A DNA stretch of 64,000 nucleotides from DASYML01 sp036009045 (GCA_036009045.1 DASYML010000035.1:7993-71992), one strand, 5' to 3'. Numbered from the stretch's first letter, positions 35,483 through 44,454 are shown. Notes: generated from the sequence alone by a model not told the origin. Program-made: numbers and translations.

Positions 35483-37006
35483 ATGACCAATATCACCAAA
35501 GTCACACAGCATCTTTCGCACAACGAGCAACTGATTTTCGAGCGCTCGCAGCCGGGCCGCGTCGGTTATCGCCTGCCGCCGCTCGACGTGGACGAGACGC
35601 CGCTCGATGACATTATCCCGAAAGATTTTCAGCGCGATGATGACCTGGAAGGAATGCCGGAAGTGAGCGAGGTGGATGTCGTGCGCCACTTCACGCGTAT
35701 CTCGACCTGGAATTATTCGATTGACCTGGGGCTGTACCCGCTCGGCTCCTGCACCATGAAATATAACTCGCGCCTCAACGAGAAGGTCGCGCGCATACAT
35801 GGCCTGGCGAACCTGCACCCGCTCGCATCGGAAGAGGACGCGCAGGGAGCCTTGCAACTCATCTACGAACTACAGCAGCATCTCTCCGAAATCACGGGGC
35901 TGGCCGGAGTCTCCCTGCAACCGGCTGCGGGCGCGCACGGTGAGATGACCGGCATCATGCTCATACGCGCCTTCATAGACGCGCGCGACGGCGAGGGAGC
36001 TTCCGCCAAACGCCGCGTCATGCTCATCCCGGATTCCGCGCATGGGACCAATCCGGCGTCGGCGCATCTTTCCGGCTTCACTGTCAAAACCATCAAGTCA
36101 ACGTCCGAAGGCTTGACGGACCTGGACCACCTGCGAGAGCTTTGCGCGTCGGGCGATGTCGCCGGATTGATGCTCACCAACCCGAACACGCTCGGACTCT
36201 TCGAGAAAAACATCAGCGAGATTTGCCGTATCATACACGACGCGGGCGGGCTGGTTTACATGGACGGCGCGAACATGAACGCGCTCGTCGGCGTCGCGCG
36301 TCCCGGCGATATGGGCGTGGACGTGATTCATCTCAACCTGCACAAGACCTTTTCCACTCCGCACGGCGGCGGTGGTCCAGGCTCCGGCCCTTGCTGTTGC
36401 ACGAAAGAGCTTGAGCCGTTCCTGCCCGTCCCGCGAGTGGCGTTGGATGGTGAAAAGTTCCGGCTCGATTTTAATCGCCCGCAATCCATCGGGCGCGTCA
36501 AAGCCTTTCACGGAAATTTTGGAATGATGGTGCGCGCGCTCAGTTATATTCTGACGCACGGTTACGAAGGTTTGCGCGAAGCGACTGAGGCTGCGGTCCT
36601 GAACGCGCGTTATATCGCGCAAGGGTTGGCGGGCGATTACGAAAAGCCCTTCGAGGCTTCGCCGATGCACGAGGTCGTCTTCACGGACAAACGTCAATCG
36701 CGCAAGGGCGTCCACACGTTGGACATCGCCAAGCGGCTGATAGACTACGGCTTTCATCCGATGACGATCTATTTCCCGCTCATCGTCCAGGGAGCGATGT
36801 TGATTGAGCCGACCGAATCCGTCGGACGACAGGAATTGGACCAATTTATCGAGGCCATGCGCTTCATCGCGCGCGAAGCCGTCGAAGACCCCGAAATGGT
36901 CCTCAACGCCCCGCACACCACACGCATCGGACGCCTCGACGAAGCCGCTGCCGCGCGCCGCCCCGTCCTTCGCTGGAAACCGAAAGCCAGAGCGGACGCC
37001 GCTTAA
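35483..37006 (+). CDS. gcvPB: Glycine dehydrogenase (decarboxylating) subunit 2
   Basis: 507 residues, the PLP-bearing half of P protein. It has LYPLGSCTMKYN, SLQPAAGAHGEMTG, PDSAHGTNPASA, YMDGANMNALVG, the PLP lysine in HLNLHKTFSTPHGGGGPGSG and C-terminal IEPTESV. The full operon lacks lpd and lipoate genes here. It was probably formed as split genes from a common ancestor of the family, as is typical outside proteobacteria. No SD is visible upstream except GAG touching the ATG. After the stop, 547 nt without a gene contain two different repeats. Confidence 0.96.
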   Translation: MTNITKVTQHLSHNEQLIFERSQPGRVGYRLPPLDVDETPLDDIIPKDFQRDDDLEGMPEVSEVDVVRHFTRISTWNYSIDLGLYPLGSCTMKYNSRLNEKVARIHGLANLHPLASEEDAQGALQLIYELQQHLSEITGLAGVSLQPAAGAHGEMTGIMLIRAFIDARDGEGASAKRRVMLIPDSAHGTNPASAHLSGFTVKTIKSTSEGLTDLDHLRELCASGDVAGLMLTNPNTLGLFEKNISEICRIIHDAGGLVYMDGANMNALVGVARPGDMGVDVIHLNLHKTFSTPHGGGGPGSGPCCCTKELEPFLPVPRVALDGEKFRLDFNRPQSIGRVKAFHGNFGMMVRALSYILTHGYEGLREATEAAVLNARYIAQGLAGDYEKPFEASPMHEVVFTDKRQSRKGVHTLDIAKRLIDYGFHPMTIYFPLIVQGAMLIEPTESVGRQELDQFIEAMRFIAREAVEDPEMVLNAPHTTRIGRLDEAAAARRPVLRWKPKARADAA

Positions 37007-37150
37007 GGAAGGCAAAAGGTTAAAGGCACAAGGAAGGTCGGCTGAAACAGCTTTTAATCCAAAGCTGGCTGCCCCTGCCTGTGGCCTTGACCTGTTTACT
37101 TTACACTGGCACTTTAAGCCACGCCAGTCTCTCCGATTAACAAACTTATA

Positions 37151-37289
37151 TTATAGTCGTTTGCGATTGGATGAGACCATGAGCGTGAAGAGTCTTATTT
37201 TGCTTTGCGCCTTGGCGCCTTGGCGTGAGATTGTTTCTCGCTGGTGGCGCCAAGGCGCAAAGCTCATACGCAATGGCAAACCGCTATGA
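37151..37289. repeat. MITE-like element with terminal inverted repeats (CCAAGGCG family, complete copy)
   Basis: The left end TTATAGTCGTTTGCGATTGG and the right end (complement TCATAGCGGTTTGCCATTGC) are similar inverted repeats. In the middle a 17-bp perfect stem (37203-37219 / 37246-37262, CTTTGCGCCTTGGCGCC). No ORF inside. A truncated copy is at 25575-25646 and a 20-bp piece at 58772-58791. Confidence 0.75.
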
Positions 37290-37290
37290 G

Positions 37291-37415
37291 TTGCAATAGA
37301 AAGAGAGGTCAGTACCGCCTGCGGCAGTGGGCGGGTGCTGTGCGAGGTTGAGGACCCGCACGGCTTAAGCAGGCGGTATTGACTGCTTCATCTCACACCT
37401 CTCTTTCTACTGCAA
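37291..37415. repeat. Double-armed palindromic element (CCGCCTG family)
   Basis: Outer arms TTGCAATAGAAAGAGAGGT and ACCTCTCTTTCTACTGCAA (one mismatch) enclose a second inverted pair (GTCAGTACCGCCTGC / GCAGGCGGTATTGAC) and a small GC-rich hairpin. It lies immediately after the MITE-like element. Confidence 0.85.
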
Positions 37416-37432
37416 TTTGGTATTACCCATTC

Positions 37433-37461
37433 TTGACGAGCTAGATGAAGGGGCGCATACT
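37433..37461 (+). promoter_or_regulatory. Possible promoter of the 37.5 kb secreted-protein pair
   Basis: TTGACG (37433-37438), 17-nt spacer, CATACT (37456-37461). It is a moderate match. It stands about 92 nt before the first ATG and just after the repeats. Confidence 0.4.
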
Positions 37462-37553
37462 AAAGACGCTCACGGCTCCCTCTGCCTGTATCAAGCGATA
37501 CTAATTGCAAGCCGCATCCCCCTTTTGAATTACTAATACGAGGAACACATCAG

Positions 37554-38342
37554 ATGCAAAGCTATAGGAAATCAATGCTCCTGATAGGCGCAGTGTTTGC
37601 TATTGTGGTAGTCACAGCAATGGCGTCGCTACGCAGGGCAGATCAAAACATCTCACCTGCTCAGGCCCCACAACAGGTTGATGAAGTTCAATTGCCGGTC
37701 GCTGATAGCGCGGCTCAAGAATCCGCCGACCCGTTGGAGCGCGCCCGGAGGAAAGGCAAGAATAAACGCTATAACAATTCAGGCTCGCGTCCGATTGAGG
37801 ATGCGACGTATGCCTACGAACGCATCCAGAGCGGCCACTGGTCGAGGGGAATCTCGGCAATCCCCGCAGCCCAGAGCGATGTCGTGTTGATAGGTGAAGT
37901 CACGGATGCACACGCATATCTATCAGATGATAAGACGGGTGTTTACTCTGAATTTACGATTCTGACCGGAACAGCACTCAAGAACGATTCCAGTAATCCT
38001 CTGTATCCCGGCGGCACAATTACCGCCAATCGTCCCGGTGGCGCAGTGCGCTTCCCTTCCGGGCATATCCATAAATTTAAAACAAGCAGCCAGGGTTCGC
38101 CGCGTGTGGGTCGGCAGTATCTATTTTTTTTGAAGCGTACTGACCAGGGACAGGATTTCTCCATCATCACAGGGTATGAGCTACGCGGCGGGCGTGTTGC
38201 CCCATTAGATGGCGCAGGCGTCGAGGGAGGTGAGCGGCTGCCCTTTGACGAATATAACGGCGCTGACGAGTCAGCTTTTCTGAAGACGGTGCAAGACGCT
38301 ATCCAACAGGCTCTGCAAAGTTCTTCTGAAAGGAGGAACTAG
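37554..38342 (+). CDS. Exported protein of unknown function, metalloprotease partner
   Basis: 262 residues with an N-terminal hydrophobic segment (SMLLIGAVFAIVVVTAMA), a Pro/Ala/Gln/Glu linker and a basic patch (RARRKGKNKRYNN). A compact domain follows (about 110-235, for example VVLIGEVTDAHAYLSDDKTG and the later strand QYLFFLKRTDQGQDFSIITG). It is either a signal peptide or a membrane anchor. The gene ends 5 nt before the metalloprotease gene, so the two are almost certainly co-transcribed. A chaperone, inhibitor or cofactor role for the protease is an inference. I do not recognise the family. Confidence 0.65.
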   Translation: MQSYRKSMLLIGAVFAIVVVTAMASLRRADQNISPAQAPQQVDEVQLPVADSAAQESADPLERARRKGKNKRYNNSGSRPIEDATYAYERIQSGHWSRGISAIPAAQSDVVLIGEVTDAHAYLSDDKTGVYSEFTILTGTALKNDSSNPLYPGGTITANRPGGAVRFPSGHIHKFKTSSQGSPRVGRQYLFFLKRTDQGQDFSIITGYELRGGRVAPLDGAGVEGGERLPFDEYNGADESAFLKTVQDAIQQALQSSSERRN

Positions 38343-38347
38343 GGCCA

Positions 38348-39691
38348 ATGAAAGAATCATCCCTTCAAACATCATCAAAGAGATTTATTATCCTGCTCGG
38401 ACTCTCTTTGTTAGTCTTGATTTTTGCGCCCGTAGCGTTTCATGTCATAGCTCAGAACGTACCCCCTGCCAATTGTCCTCCGTCAGCTTCAAATCCATGC
38501 GCTAATCCGGCAGTCACCAACAAGAAGAGCGCATGGCCGCAGGGCGCACACGTCAATGTCAATATTGATCCGACGTTCAGTACGGCTCAAAGGAGCGCCA
38601 TCGTGCAAAGTTATCAGAACTGGCAAAACGCGGGTGGGGCTAATGGAAATGCATCCGGCGTGAATTTTACCTTCACGTATAATTCAACTCCTCCATCCAT
38701 GACTCCACCGGCTGGCACTTACAATTCTCAAGTTTGGAACCAAAATTCTCCGCGAGACCCCGGTCTCGGAGGCGACAATGCCGTGGTTAATAATGGGACC
38801 AACGCTGTCAGTCAGGAAATCTGGGTTAATACGCAAACCACAGACCCCTGCGCCCTGGCCCAAACGGTAGCCCACGAGACAGGACATGGCTTTGGATTGG
38901 GAGAGTGCTCCGGCTGCGCGGATGGCAGTTCAGCGATGGTTGCGGGAAACAACGGCTATAACAGTTTAAATGGAACCTACGGGCCTACGTCTTGCGATAG
39001 CGCACAGGTCAAAACGACGGGGCAATACTCTGCACCAACTCCGACACCGACGCCGACACCAAGAGTATGTCGCTGCACGAGAATAGGGGGCTGTCCAGAG
39101 GAAGGTAATTGCTACATGGATGAGGCAACGTGCAGGTATGTCTGTAACGGCAGCCCAATCCTCATTGATGTCGCGGGTAATGGCTTTGACCTGACGGACG
39201 GCGCGGGCGGCGTGCAGTTCGATCTCGACAGCGATGGCATGGCGGACGGCTGGGCCTGGACGCTGGCTGGCTCGGATGATGCCTGGCTCGCGCTTGACCG
39301 CAACGGCAACGGCACGATTGATAACGGACAGGAGTTGTTCGGCAACTTTACACCGCAACCACCCTCAACTACGCCCAATGGTTTTTTAGCCCTCGCTGAG
39401 TATGATAAGGCGCAGAGCGGCGGCAACGGCGACGGGGTCATTAACCGTCAGGATGCGATTTTCTATAGTTTGCGTCTCTGGCAGGATACGAATCATAACG
39501 GCATTTCGGAGCCGGAAGAGTTACATACGCTGCTCGAACTTGGTGTGGCTGCCCTGGACCTTGATGACAAGATGTCCAGACGCACAGATCAGTACGGCAA
39601 CCAGTTCCGTTATCGGGCGAAGGTGAGGGACATACACGGCGCGCAAGTCGGACGCTGGGCGTGGGACGTATTCCTGGTCCACGCTCGTTAG
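38348..39691 (+). CDS. Secreted metzincin-like protease with C-terminal calcium-binding module
   Basis: 447 residues. It has a signal peptide (FIILLGLSLLVLIFAPVAF), then a domain with VNVNIDPTFSTAQRSAIVQS typical of matrixin-like secreted proteases, and the zinc site HETGHGFGLGEC (His176, Glu177, His180). The third ligand position (residue 186) is Glu instead of His/Asp. A Cys-rich stretch, a PTPTPTPTP linker, and a module rich in Ca sites (DLDSDGMADG, DRNGNGTIDNG, NGDGVINRQD, DTNHNGISEPEE) complete it. The last module is a dockerin/EF-hand-like block often seen on acidobacterial secreted proteins. Extracellular peptidase is likely. Confidence 0.8.
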   Translation: MKESSLQTSSKRFIILLGLSLLVLIFAPVAFHVIAQNVPPANCPPSASNPCANPAVTNKKSAWPQGAHVNVNIDPTFSTAQRSAIVQSYQNWQNAGGANGNASGVNFTFTYNSTPPSMTPPAGTYNSQVWNQNSPRDPGLGGDNAVVNNGTNAVSQEIWVNTQTTDPCALAQTVAHETGHGFGLGECSGCADGSSAMVAGNNGYNSLNGTYGPTSCDSAQVKTTGQYSAPTPTPTPTPRVCRCTRIGGCPEEGNCYMDEATCRYVCNGSPILIDVAGNGFDLTDGAGGVQFDLDSDGMADGWAWTLAGSDDAWLALDRNGNGTIDNGQELFGNFTPQPPSTTPNGFLALAEYDKAQSGGNGDGVINRQDAIFYSLRLWQDTNHNGISEPEELHTLLELGVAALDLDDKMSRRTDQYGNQFRYRAKVRDIHGAQVGRWAWDVFLVHAR

Positions 39692-39721
39692 CGCCGGAAC
39701 GCTAGCCAACGCCTTTTTTTA
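39687..39721. terminator. Terminator between convergent genes
   Basis: GTTAGCG and CGCTAGC form a 7-bp stem (one G-T pair), and CAACGCC then TTTTTTTATTTTT follows. It overlaps the protease stop codon on the left and the ferredoxin stop (39719-39721) on the right. Confidence 0.6.
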
Positions 39722-40120
39722 TTTTTCTTCGACGGGCACTCTGAGCAGGGCCAGTCGTTCGACGACGCGCCCGTTGAGGAGATGTTCTTCGATGATTTCG
39801 GGGACATCTGCTGCGCGAACTTGCGCGTACCAGACGCCGTCGGGGTAGACGAGGACGGCGGCCCCGACGGCGCAGAAGCCGACCGAGCTACAGTCCGTCA
39901 GGATGATGCTGCCTTGCGGATTCTTGCCCTTCTTCTCGTTGCCGAAAAGTATCTTGCGCGCTAAGAGTTCGCGCGTGAAGGCTTCCTTGACTTCGGCGCT
40001 CCCGACCGCCGAACAGGATTTCCCGTTGCAGACGAACACATGATGACGTATCGGCGCGTAGGCCACAGGGGCCAGCACGCAGACCTTCTCGTTGTCTTTG
40101 ATGTTTGAGTATTCTTCCAT
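39719..40120 (-). CDS. Thioredoxin-like [2Fe-2S] ferredoxin
   Basis: 133 residues. Cys ligands are in VCNGKSCSAVGS (C-x4-C) and TDCSSVGFCAVGA (C-x5-C), with the fold's tail YPDGVWYAQV. This is the ferredoxin domain also found in NuoE and in stand-alone (2Fe-2S) ferredoxins of soil bacteria. The second loop usually reads GCLGxC-x-x-GP; here it is CSSVGFCAVG. It probably transfers electrons in an uncharacterised redox reaction. No SD is evident at the ATG. Confidence 0.88.
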   Translation of the reverse strand: MEEYSNIKDNEKVCVLAPVAYAPIRHHVFVCNGKSCSAVGSAEVKEAFTRELLARKILFGNEKKGKNPQGSIILTDCSSVGFCAVGAAVLVYPDGVWYAQVRAADVPEIIEEHLLNGRVVERLALLRVPVEEK

Positions 40121-40247
40121 AGTTAATGACGGCCCGTTTCACAGACACGCGGGCAACAGGACATGCTAACACGAAGCATGTTTGAGGGAAAAACGCGCTC
40201 TGGCTCTAGTAATGGTGCAGTTAGCCTTGAGAGAATATGAAAGAGGC

Positions 40248-40349
40248 ATTCACCACCACCGCAGACACAGAGAACACAGAGGACGCACAGAGTTATTGAA
40301 TCAACTCTCTGTGCGTCCTCTCTGCGCTCTGTGTCTGTGGTGGTGAATA
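40248..40349. repeat. Palindromic repeat, CACCGCAGACACAGAG family (copy 3)
   Basis: Arms CATTCACCACCACCGCAGAC and its near-complement GTCTGTGGTGGTGAAT, with inner pairing GAGGACGCACAGAG / CTCTGTGCGTCCTC. The whole gap 40121-40558 contains only this hairpin and its flanks. The flanks match copy 1 (GAGAGAATATGAAAGAGGC before; CTCAAGACCAATTATAACTGC after). Confidence 0.85.
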
Positions 40350-40558
40350 ATAATGTCCAATTTACTCAAGACCAATTATAACTGCTACCTCCTCTGCGAG
40401 AGCTTTGCCAACTGCTTTGCTCGCATCATAACTATTATTGTAAGATGGCCTGTAGAGGCGACCATCGTCGGACCGTTGTTGAGTTGAAAGCGGTCTCTGC
40501 GTTTGGTTGCCTGATTTCATGTGCGCCTCAAGCCGGGGCGGGGTTTTGAGTACGTTGT

Positions 40559-42208
40559 ATGTCCAACGGGCTGGTTGTTCACATAGTCTCTGGCGACGAC
40601 AAGCACACTGAGGTGCTGACGCAAGACCGTATTCGCATTGGTTCGAGCGAAGGCTGCGACGTGCATCTGCGTTCGTCCGATCTGCCCTTGCCGCCCGGTC
40701 AGTTCGGCACTGTGATTGAACTGGCGCGCACCAACGGGCATTATTTCGTCGCCGGATTCGACCGTGGCCTGGACATCACGCACAACGGCAGGCCGCTCGA
40801 AATCAACAAAAAAATCCGCGACGGGGACGAAGTCCGCATCAACACGACCAACCTGTGGATGACCTTCTTCCCTTTTCGCGCGCTGCCCGCGCTGGTCCCC
40901 GGTTCGAGACATGAAACGCAGGTCGCTCCCTTCATCGAACAGGCAGCGATGGAGGCGGCTGCGACTCCGCGCCGCGACGATGCCAAAGTCTTCCTGCGCG
41001 AATTCACGCGCGAACTCGTGCGAGAGATTAATTGGACCACCAAACTCGTCTCGCTGGTGATCGTCCTCGCGCTCGTCGTCGGGATGCTCTACATAGGCGC
41101 GTCGCTCGTCAAAGAACTTCGCGAGGGGCGTCGCCTGATTGACGCGCAACGCGCGCAGCTTGAGCAGATGAAGACGCAGGGCGAAAAAGCCAACGAGCAA
41201 CTCTCCACGCAGCTTTCGGATTTGGGCAGGTCCAATAAAGAGATACGCGACAGTCTCTCTCTGGCGGTCAAGCTGCGGAGTGATTTCGGGCGCGGCGTGT
41301 GTCTCATCTCCGGCTCTTTCATTTTTGTCGAACAGGGCACGAATCGTCCTCTGCGTTATCCAGAAGCGCAGACCAGCGAGGGAGGAACGGCGCTGCAAAG
41401 CGGGAACGAGTCGGTTCCTTTGACGCCCGAAGGCAAAGGCACGATTGCCGAATTCGAATTTGTCGGGACGGGCTTTTACGTCGGCGGCGGGTATGTCCTG
41501 ACTAACCGGCACGTCGCCCAGCCCTGGATCGCGGACGAACGCGCGCAGAGTTTGAACAGCACGGTCACGGGCAAGCCGCGCCTGCGTCGTCTCAACGCTT
41601 ACTTCCCGGACCGCCCGCAACCCATCGGTCTCAAATTTCAGGGCGCGGCGCAGCGCGATGATCTGGCCGTCTGCACGCTCGACGTGAAGGACATCCCGCA
41701 GGGGATTCCGGTCCTGCCACTAGAGAAAAATCAGGACGCGGCTGTGGTCGGAACGACGGTCGTGATGATGGGTTATCCTTCCGGGCCGGACCGCCTGCTC
41801 GCGCTGTTGGACGAAGCGGAGGCGCGCGGGATTCAAGCGCGTTACGGAGGCTCGCTCGAATCGCTGCTCGGCTTCCTCTCGGATAACAGGCACATCCAAC
41901 CTCTGACCACGCAGGGACACATCACGGATTTGGACCCGCGCCGCATAGTCTACGACGCGCGCACTTCGGAGGGCGGCTCCGGCGCTCCGCTCTTCGGCCC
42001 GTCGGGCAAAGTGATAGGCATTAACTTCGCCGTCTTCACAGAAAACACAGCCTCGAATTTCGCCGTCCCCGTGCGCTTTGCGATTCCCGTCTTGCAGCAC
42101 GCCAACTGGCAGTCACCTGAGCCGCCGGAAAGTGAAGCGAGCGATAATACGAACCAGACTCAAACCAACACGCGCAGCGCGACAGCCGCCGCCAACACTC
42201 AACGATAA
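40559..42208 (+). CDS. Membrane-anchored trypsin-like serine protease with N-terminal FHA-like domain
   Basis: 549 residues. The N-terminal 100 residues resemble an FHA fold (RIRIGSSEGCDVHLRSSDLP and ITHNGRPLEINKKIRDGDEV). A transmembrane helix (VSLVIVLALVVGMLYIGASL) occupies about 164-183. A coiled coil follows (about 185-235), then the trypsin fold (about 290-515) with the complete triad: His318 in LTNRHVAQ, Asp378 in RDDLAVCTL, Ser484 in GGSGAPLFG. The topology puts the FHA domain in the cytosol and the protease in the periplasm, which suggests signalling or quality control coupled to phosphorylation. A Ser/Thr/Asn/Ala-rich tail ends it. Confidence 0.88.
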   Translation: MSNGLVVHIVSGDDKHTEVLTQDRIRIGSSEGCDVHLRSSDLPLPPGQFGTVIELARTNGHYFVAGFDRGLDITHNGRPLEINKKIRDGDEVRINTTNLWMTFFPFRALPALVPGSRHETQVAPFIEQAAMEAAATPRRDDAKVFLREFTRELVREINWTTKLVSLVIVLALVVGMLYIGASLVKELREGRRLIDAQRAQLEQMKTQGEKANEQLSTQLSDLGRSNKEIRDSLSLAVKLRSDFGRGVCLISGSFIFVEQGTNRPLRYPEAQTSEGGTALQSGNESVPLTPEGKGTIAEFEFVGTGFYVGGGYVLTNRHVAQPWIADERAQSLNSTVTGKPRLRRLNAYFPDRPQPIGLKFQGAAQRDDLAVCTLDVKDIPQGIPVLPLEKNQDAAVVGTTVVMMGYPSGPDRLLALLDEAEARGIQARYGGSLESLLGFLSDNRHIQPLTTQGHITDLDPRRIVYDARTSEGGSGAPLFGPSGKVIGINFAVFTENTASNFAVPVRFAIPVLQHANWQSPEPPESEASDNTNQTQTNTRSATAAANTQR

Positions 42209-42236
42209 ATGGCCGGATGAATCTCCCCGCGACCTC

Positions 42237-42268
42237 TTTTTACTCTCCCAAATTTTTACTCTCCCAAA
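42237..42268. repeat. 15-16 bp tandem duplication
   Basis: TTTTACTCTCCCAAA occurs twice in direct tandem in the protease-glycosyltransferase gap, upstream of the promoter. Confidence 0.7.
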
Positions 42269-42294
42269 ACATGGATTGATAGAGCCAGCGAGCT

Positions 42295-42322
42295 TTTGAC
42301 AGGCGACTTGGAATAAGTATAA
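42295..42322 (+). promoter_or_regulatory. Strong sigma-70-type promoter of the 42.4-51.4 kb cluster
   Basis: TTGACA (42295-42300), 16-nt spacer, TATAAC (42317-42322). It is the best consensus match I found in the window, about 100 nt upstream of the glycosyltransferase start. Confidence 0.65.
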
Positions 42323-42424
42323 CCTTGCTGTTTTTGTTGCCCGCCAGGGTGCGTTCTATGGCCTCGCGGGCACATTATTTGCAAGAAAATTTTTCATTCC
42401 GAATTGAGGGAGCACTAATCAATC

Positions 42425-44131
42425 TTGTCCGTATCGGTTGAAACAATGAACACGAGCGTCGCGCCGGAGTTTATCGCCGCGTGCAGGGTACGCTCAAAGA
42501 GCCGCACGCTCGTCGTCGCGGCGCTGGCCCTGATTATCATGTTGGGCTTCGGTTTTCGCGCGGCTCACCCCGGAGCAGAAGGTCTCAGCGAGGATGAACT
42601 CAACAAGCTGCGCGCCGTCGAAGATTATCGCGCGCACGGATTGACCGCCGCCAACGGCGAGCATCCGATGTTGATGAAGGCGTTGCTGACCGCGAGCATC
42701 GTCATGGTGGAAGAGTGGAACGAATCATCTTTCGCCGCCGAGCATCAATCCATGCGTGTCTCTACGGAGACGGCGCTGCGCCTGCCCGGCATCATCCTCG
42801 GCGCTTTCACCTCGCTGCTCATTTTTCTCGTCGCCTCCGAACTGTTCGGGACGGAGGTAGGTCTCATCGCGGCTGCCCTCTGGGCGCTCGACCCGACCGG
42901 CATCAGCTTTAGCCGGATAGCGAAGGAAGACAGTTTCTTTCTCTTCTTCTTCCTGCTGGCGAATGTTTTCTGGCTGCGCGGGCAACGCGTCGCGGAACGC
43001 GGGCGCTTTAATCCGAGACCGTATTACTGGGCCACTGCGGCGGCCTTTGGCGCGATGGTCGCTTCCAAATATCTGCCTTACTTCATCGCCGTCAGTTCGA
43101 GTTACTATCATATTTTTCAGGCCATCCCGCAGACGCGCTGGCGACTCGGCAAGAAGCGTTGGGCCATCTTTTTCGCCATCATGGGCGCGGTCTTTATCCT
43201 GTGCAATCCGGCCATCCTGTTGCCGGGCACATGGTACGAGATGAAACTCTTCGCGGGCGAACATCGCATAGGCCATGATAGTTATGAGTTCATGGGCACG
43301 CTCTTTCACAATCAGGTGACGCTGTGGCTCAAGGGTGTGCCGTGGTATTTCTACTTCGTCTTCACGGGCGTGAAATTGCCTTTGCCGGTTCTCGCGGCTT
43401 TTCTGACTGGGTTGCCGCTACTCTTTCGCAAGCGTCTGGGCGACGGTCGCTACTTCATCCTCTTCTGGTTGTTCTACTGGTTCTTCCCTTTCAGCGTGAT
43501 GGGAGGCAAGTTCACGCGCTATTACACGCTGGCGCTGCCCGTCGTCCTTATCACAGCGGCGATAGGCATTCATTACATTTCGCAACTGGTCCTGCGACTC
43601 ATCGCGCGTCTTTCCGATAACGAAAAGATGTGGGCTTACGCGCGTGCCTGTGTGCCGACGTTGTTCCTGCTCTTCCCCGCCATCGCTTCGGCAAACGTCT
43701 CGCCGCATTATCGTCTGTACATGAACGCGTTCGGCGGTGTTGAGACAAGCGCGGGAACTCTTTTCCCGCACGACGAATTTTATGACGCGAGCGTGCGTGA
43801 CGCGGTCGTTGAAATCGCGCGACGAGCGCGGCCCGGCGCACGCGTCGCCAGCGAAACGCCCGCGCTCGTCACGTATTACGCCCAACTCGCGGGGAGAGGC
43901 GATCTGGTCTCGCTCTCGCTCTCCGAGCGAGAGGAGATGCGACAGTTCACAGCAGGCGATTTCGTCATCGTCGCGCGCGGGCGCAGGTACTTCAGCAACG
44001 AAGCGCTGGTGAATAAATTACAGGGGACGAGCGCTCCGGCGGCGAGGGTTGCGCTCGGCGATGTTCCAGCCGTCAGCATCTACATGCTGGATGAGAAATC
44101 GCGCGCGGCCATCTCCGAAATCGTCAAATGA
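42425..44131 (+). CDS. PMT/ArnT-like membrane glycosyltransferase
   Basis: 568 residues with about ten transmembrane helices. The first luminal/periplasmic loop has the acidic motif GLSEDELNKLRAVEDYRAHG, as in GT39/GT83 enzymes that use polyprenyl-phosphate sugars. Later features are EHPMLMKALL, WALDPTGISFSRIAKEDSFF, and MGGKFTRYYTLALP. The C-terminal part is a soluble domain. It probably glycosylates a lipid or protein at the periplasmic face. The start is a TTG (42425) with GGGAG 12 nt before; an ATG at 42446 is possible. First gene of the envelope cluster. The transferred sugar is unknown. Confidence 0.85.
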   Translation: MSVSVETMNTSVAPEFIAACRVRSKSRTLVVAALALIIMLGFGFRAAHPGAEGLSEDELNKLRAVEDYRAHGLTAANGEHPMLMKALLTASIVMVEEWNESSFAAEHQSMRVSTETALRLPGIILGAFTSLLIFLVASELFGTEVGLIAAALWALDPTGISFSRIAKEDSFFLFFFLLANVFWLRGQRVAERGRFNPRPYYWATAAAFGAMVASKYLPYFIAVSSSYYHIFQAIPQTRWRLGKKRWAIFFAIMGAVFILCNPAILLPGTWYEMKLFAGEHRIGHDSYEFMGTLFHNQVTLWLKGVPWYFYFVFTGVKLPLPVLAAFLTGLPLLFRKRLGDGRYFILFWLFYWFFPFSVMGGKFTRYYTLALPVVLITAAIGIHYISQLVLRLIARLSDNEKMWAYARACVPTLFLLFPAIASANVSPHYRLYMNAFGGVETSAGTLFPHDEFYDASVRDAVVEIARRARPGARVASETPALVTYYAQLAGRGDLVSLSLSEREEMRQFTAGDFVIVARGRRYFSNEALVNKLQGTSAPAARVALGDVPAVSIYMLDEKSRAAISEIVK

Positions 44132-44258
44132 TATGCAGGCGGCGGCAACGCCTGGCGAGTCTTCCTGCATCGCAAGGGGGATTATTTAGCCTCTTGGACC
44201 AGCGCGGTATATGATTTGCCATTGGTTTACCTCGTCTTCGAGTAGTTGAACTTTGATT

Positions 44259-44343
44259 GAAGCGGTCTCGTCCAGTCCCCTGATCCTGCGATGCGCGCGA
44301 ATATTGACGAGCAGCATGCGCCGCTGATTTAAGAGACCGCTTC
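44259..44343 (+). other. Structured leader: 11-bp perfect stem
   Basis: GAAGCGGTCTC (44259-44269) pairs exactly with GAGACCGCTTC (44333-44343). The 63-nt interior has further pairing potential. A smaller pair (CTGCGC 44357 / GCGCAG 44382) and an ATGCAGG/CCTGCAT pair (44133/44164) lie around it. All are in the 323-nt gap before the secreted protein gene. No known riboswitch fits. Confidence 0.6.
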
Positions 44344-44454
44344 TCATCCTGACCCGCTGCGCCGGATAATTTGTGCGGGAAGCGCAGTTGATTCGCTCCT
44401 CCTGGAGCGTTTTCGAGGGAAGATAAATTTATCAAGGGGACAAAGGATGACAGG

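Noticed and set aside
40517..41620. 367-codon minus-strand frame opposite the FHA-protease gene
   Set aside because: The plus strand gives a complete catalytic triad and a transmembrane helix; the antisense product has low-information composition.
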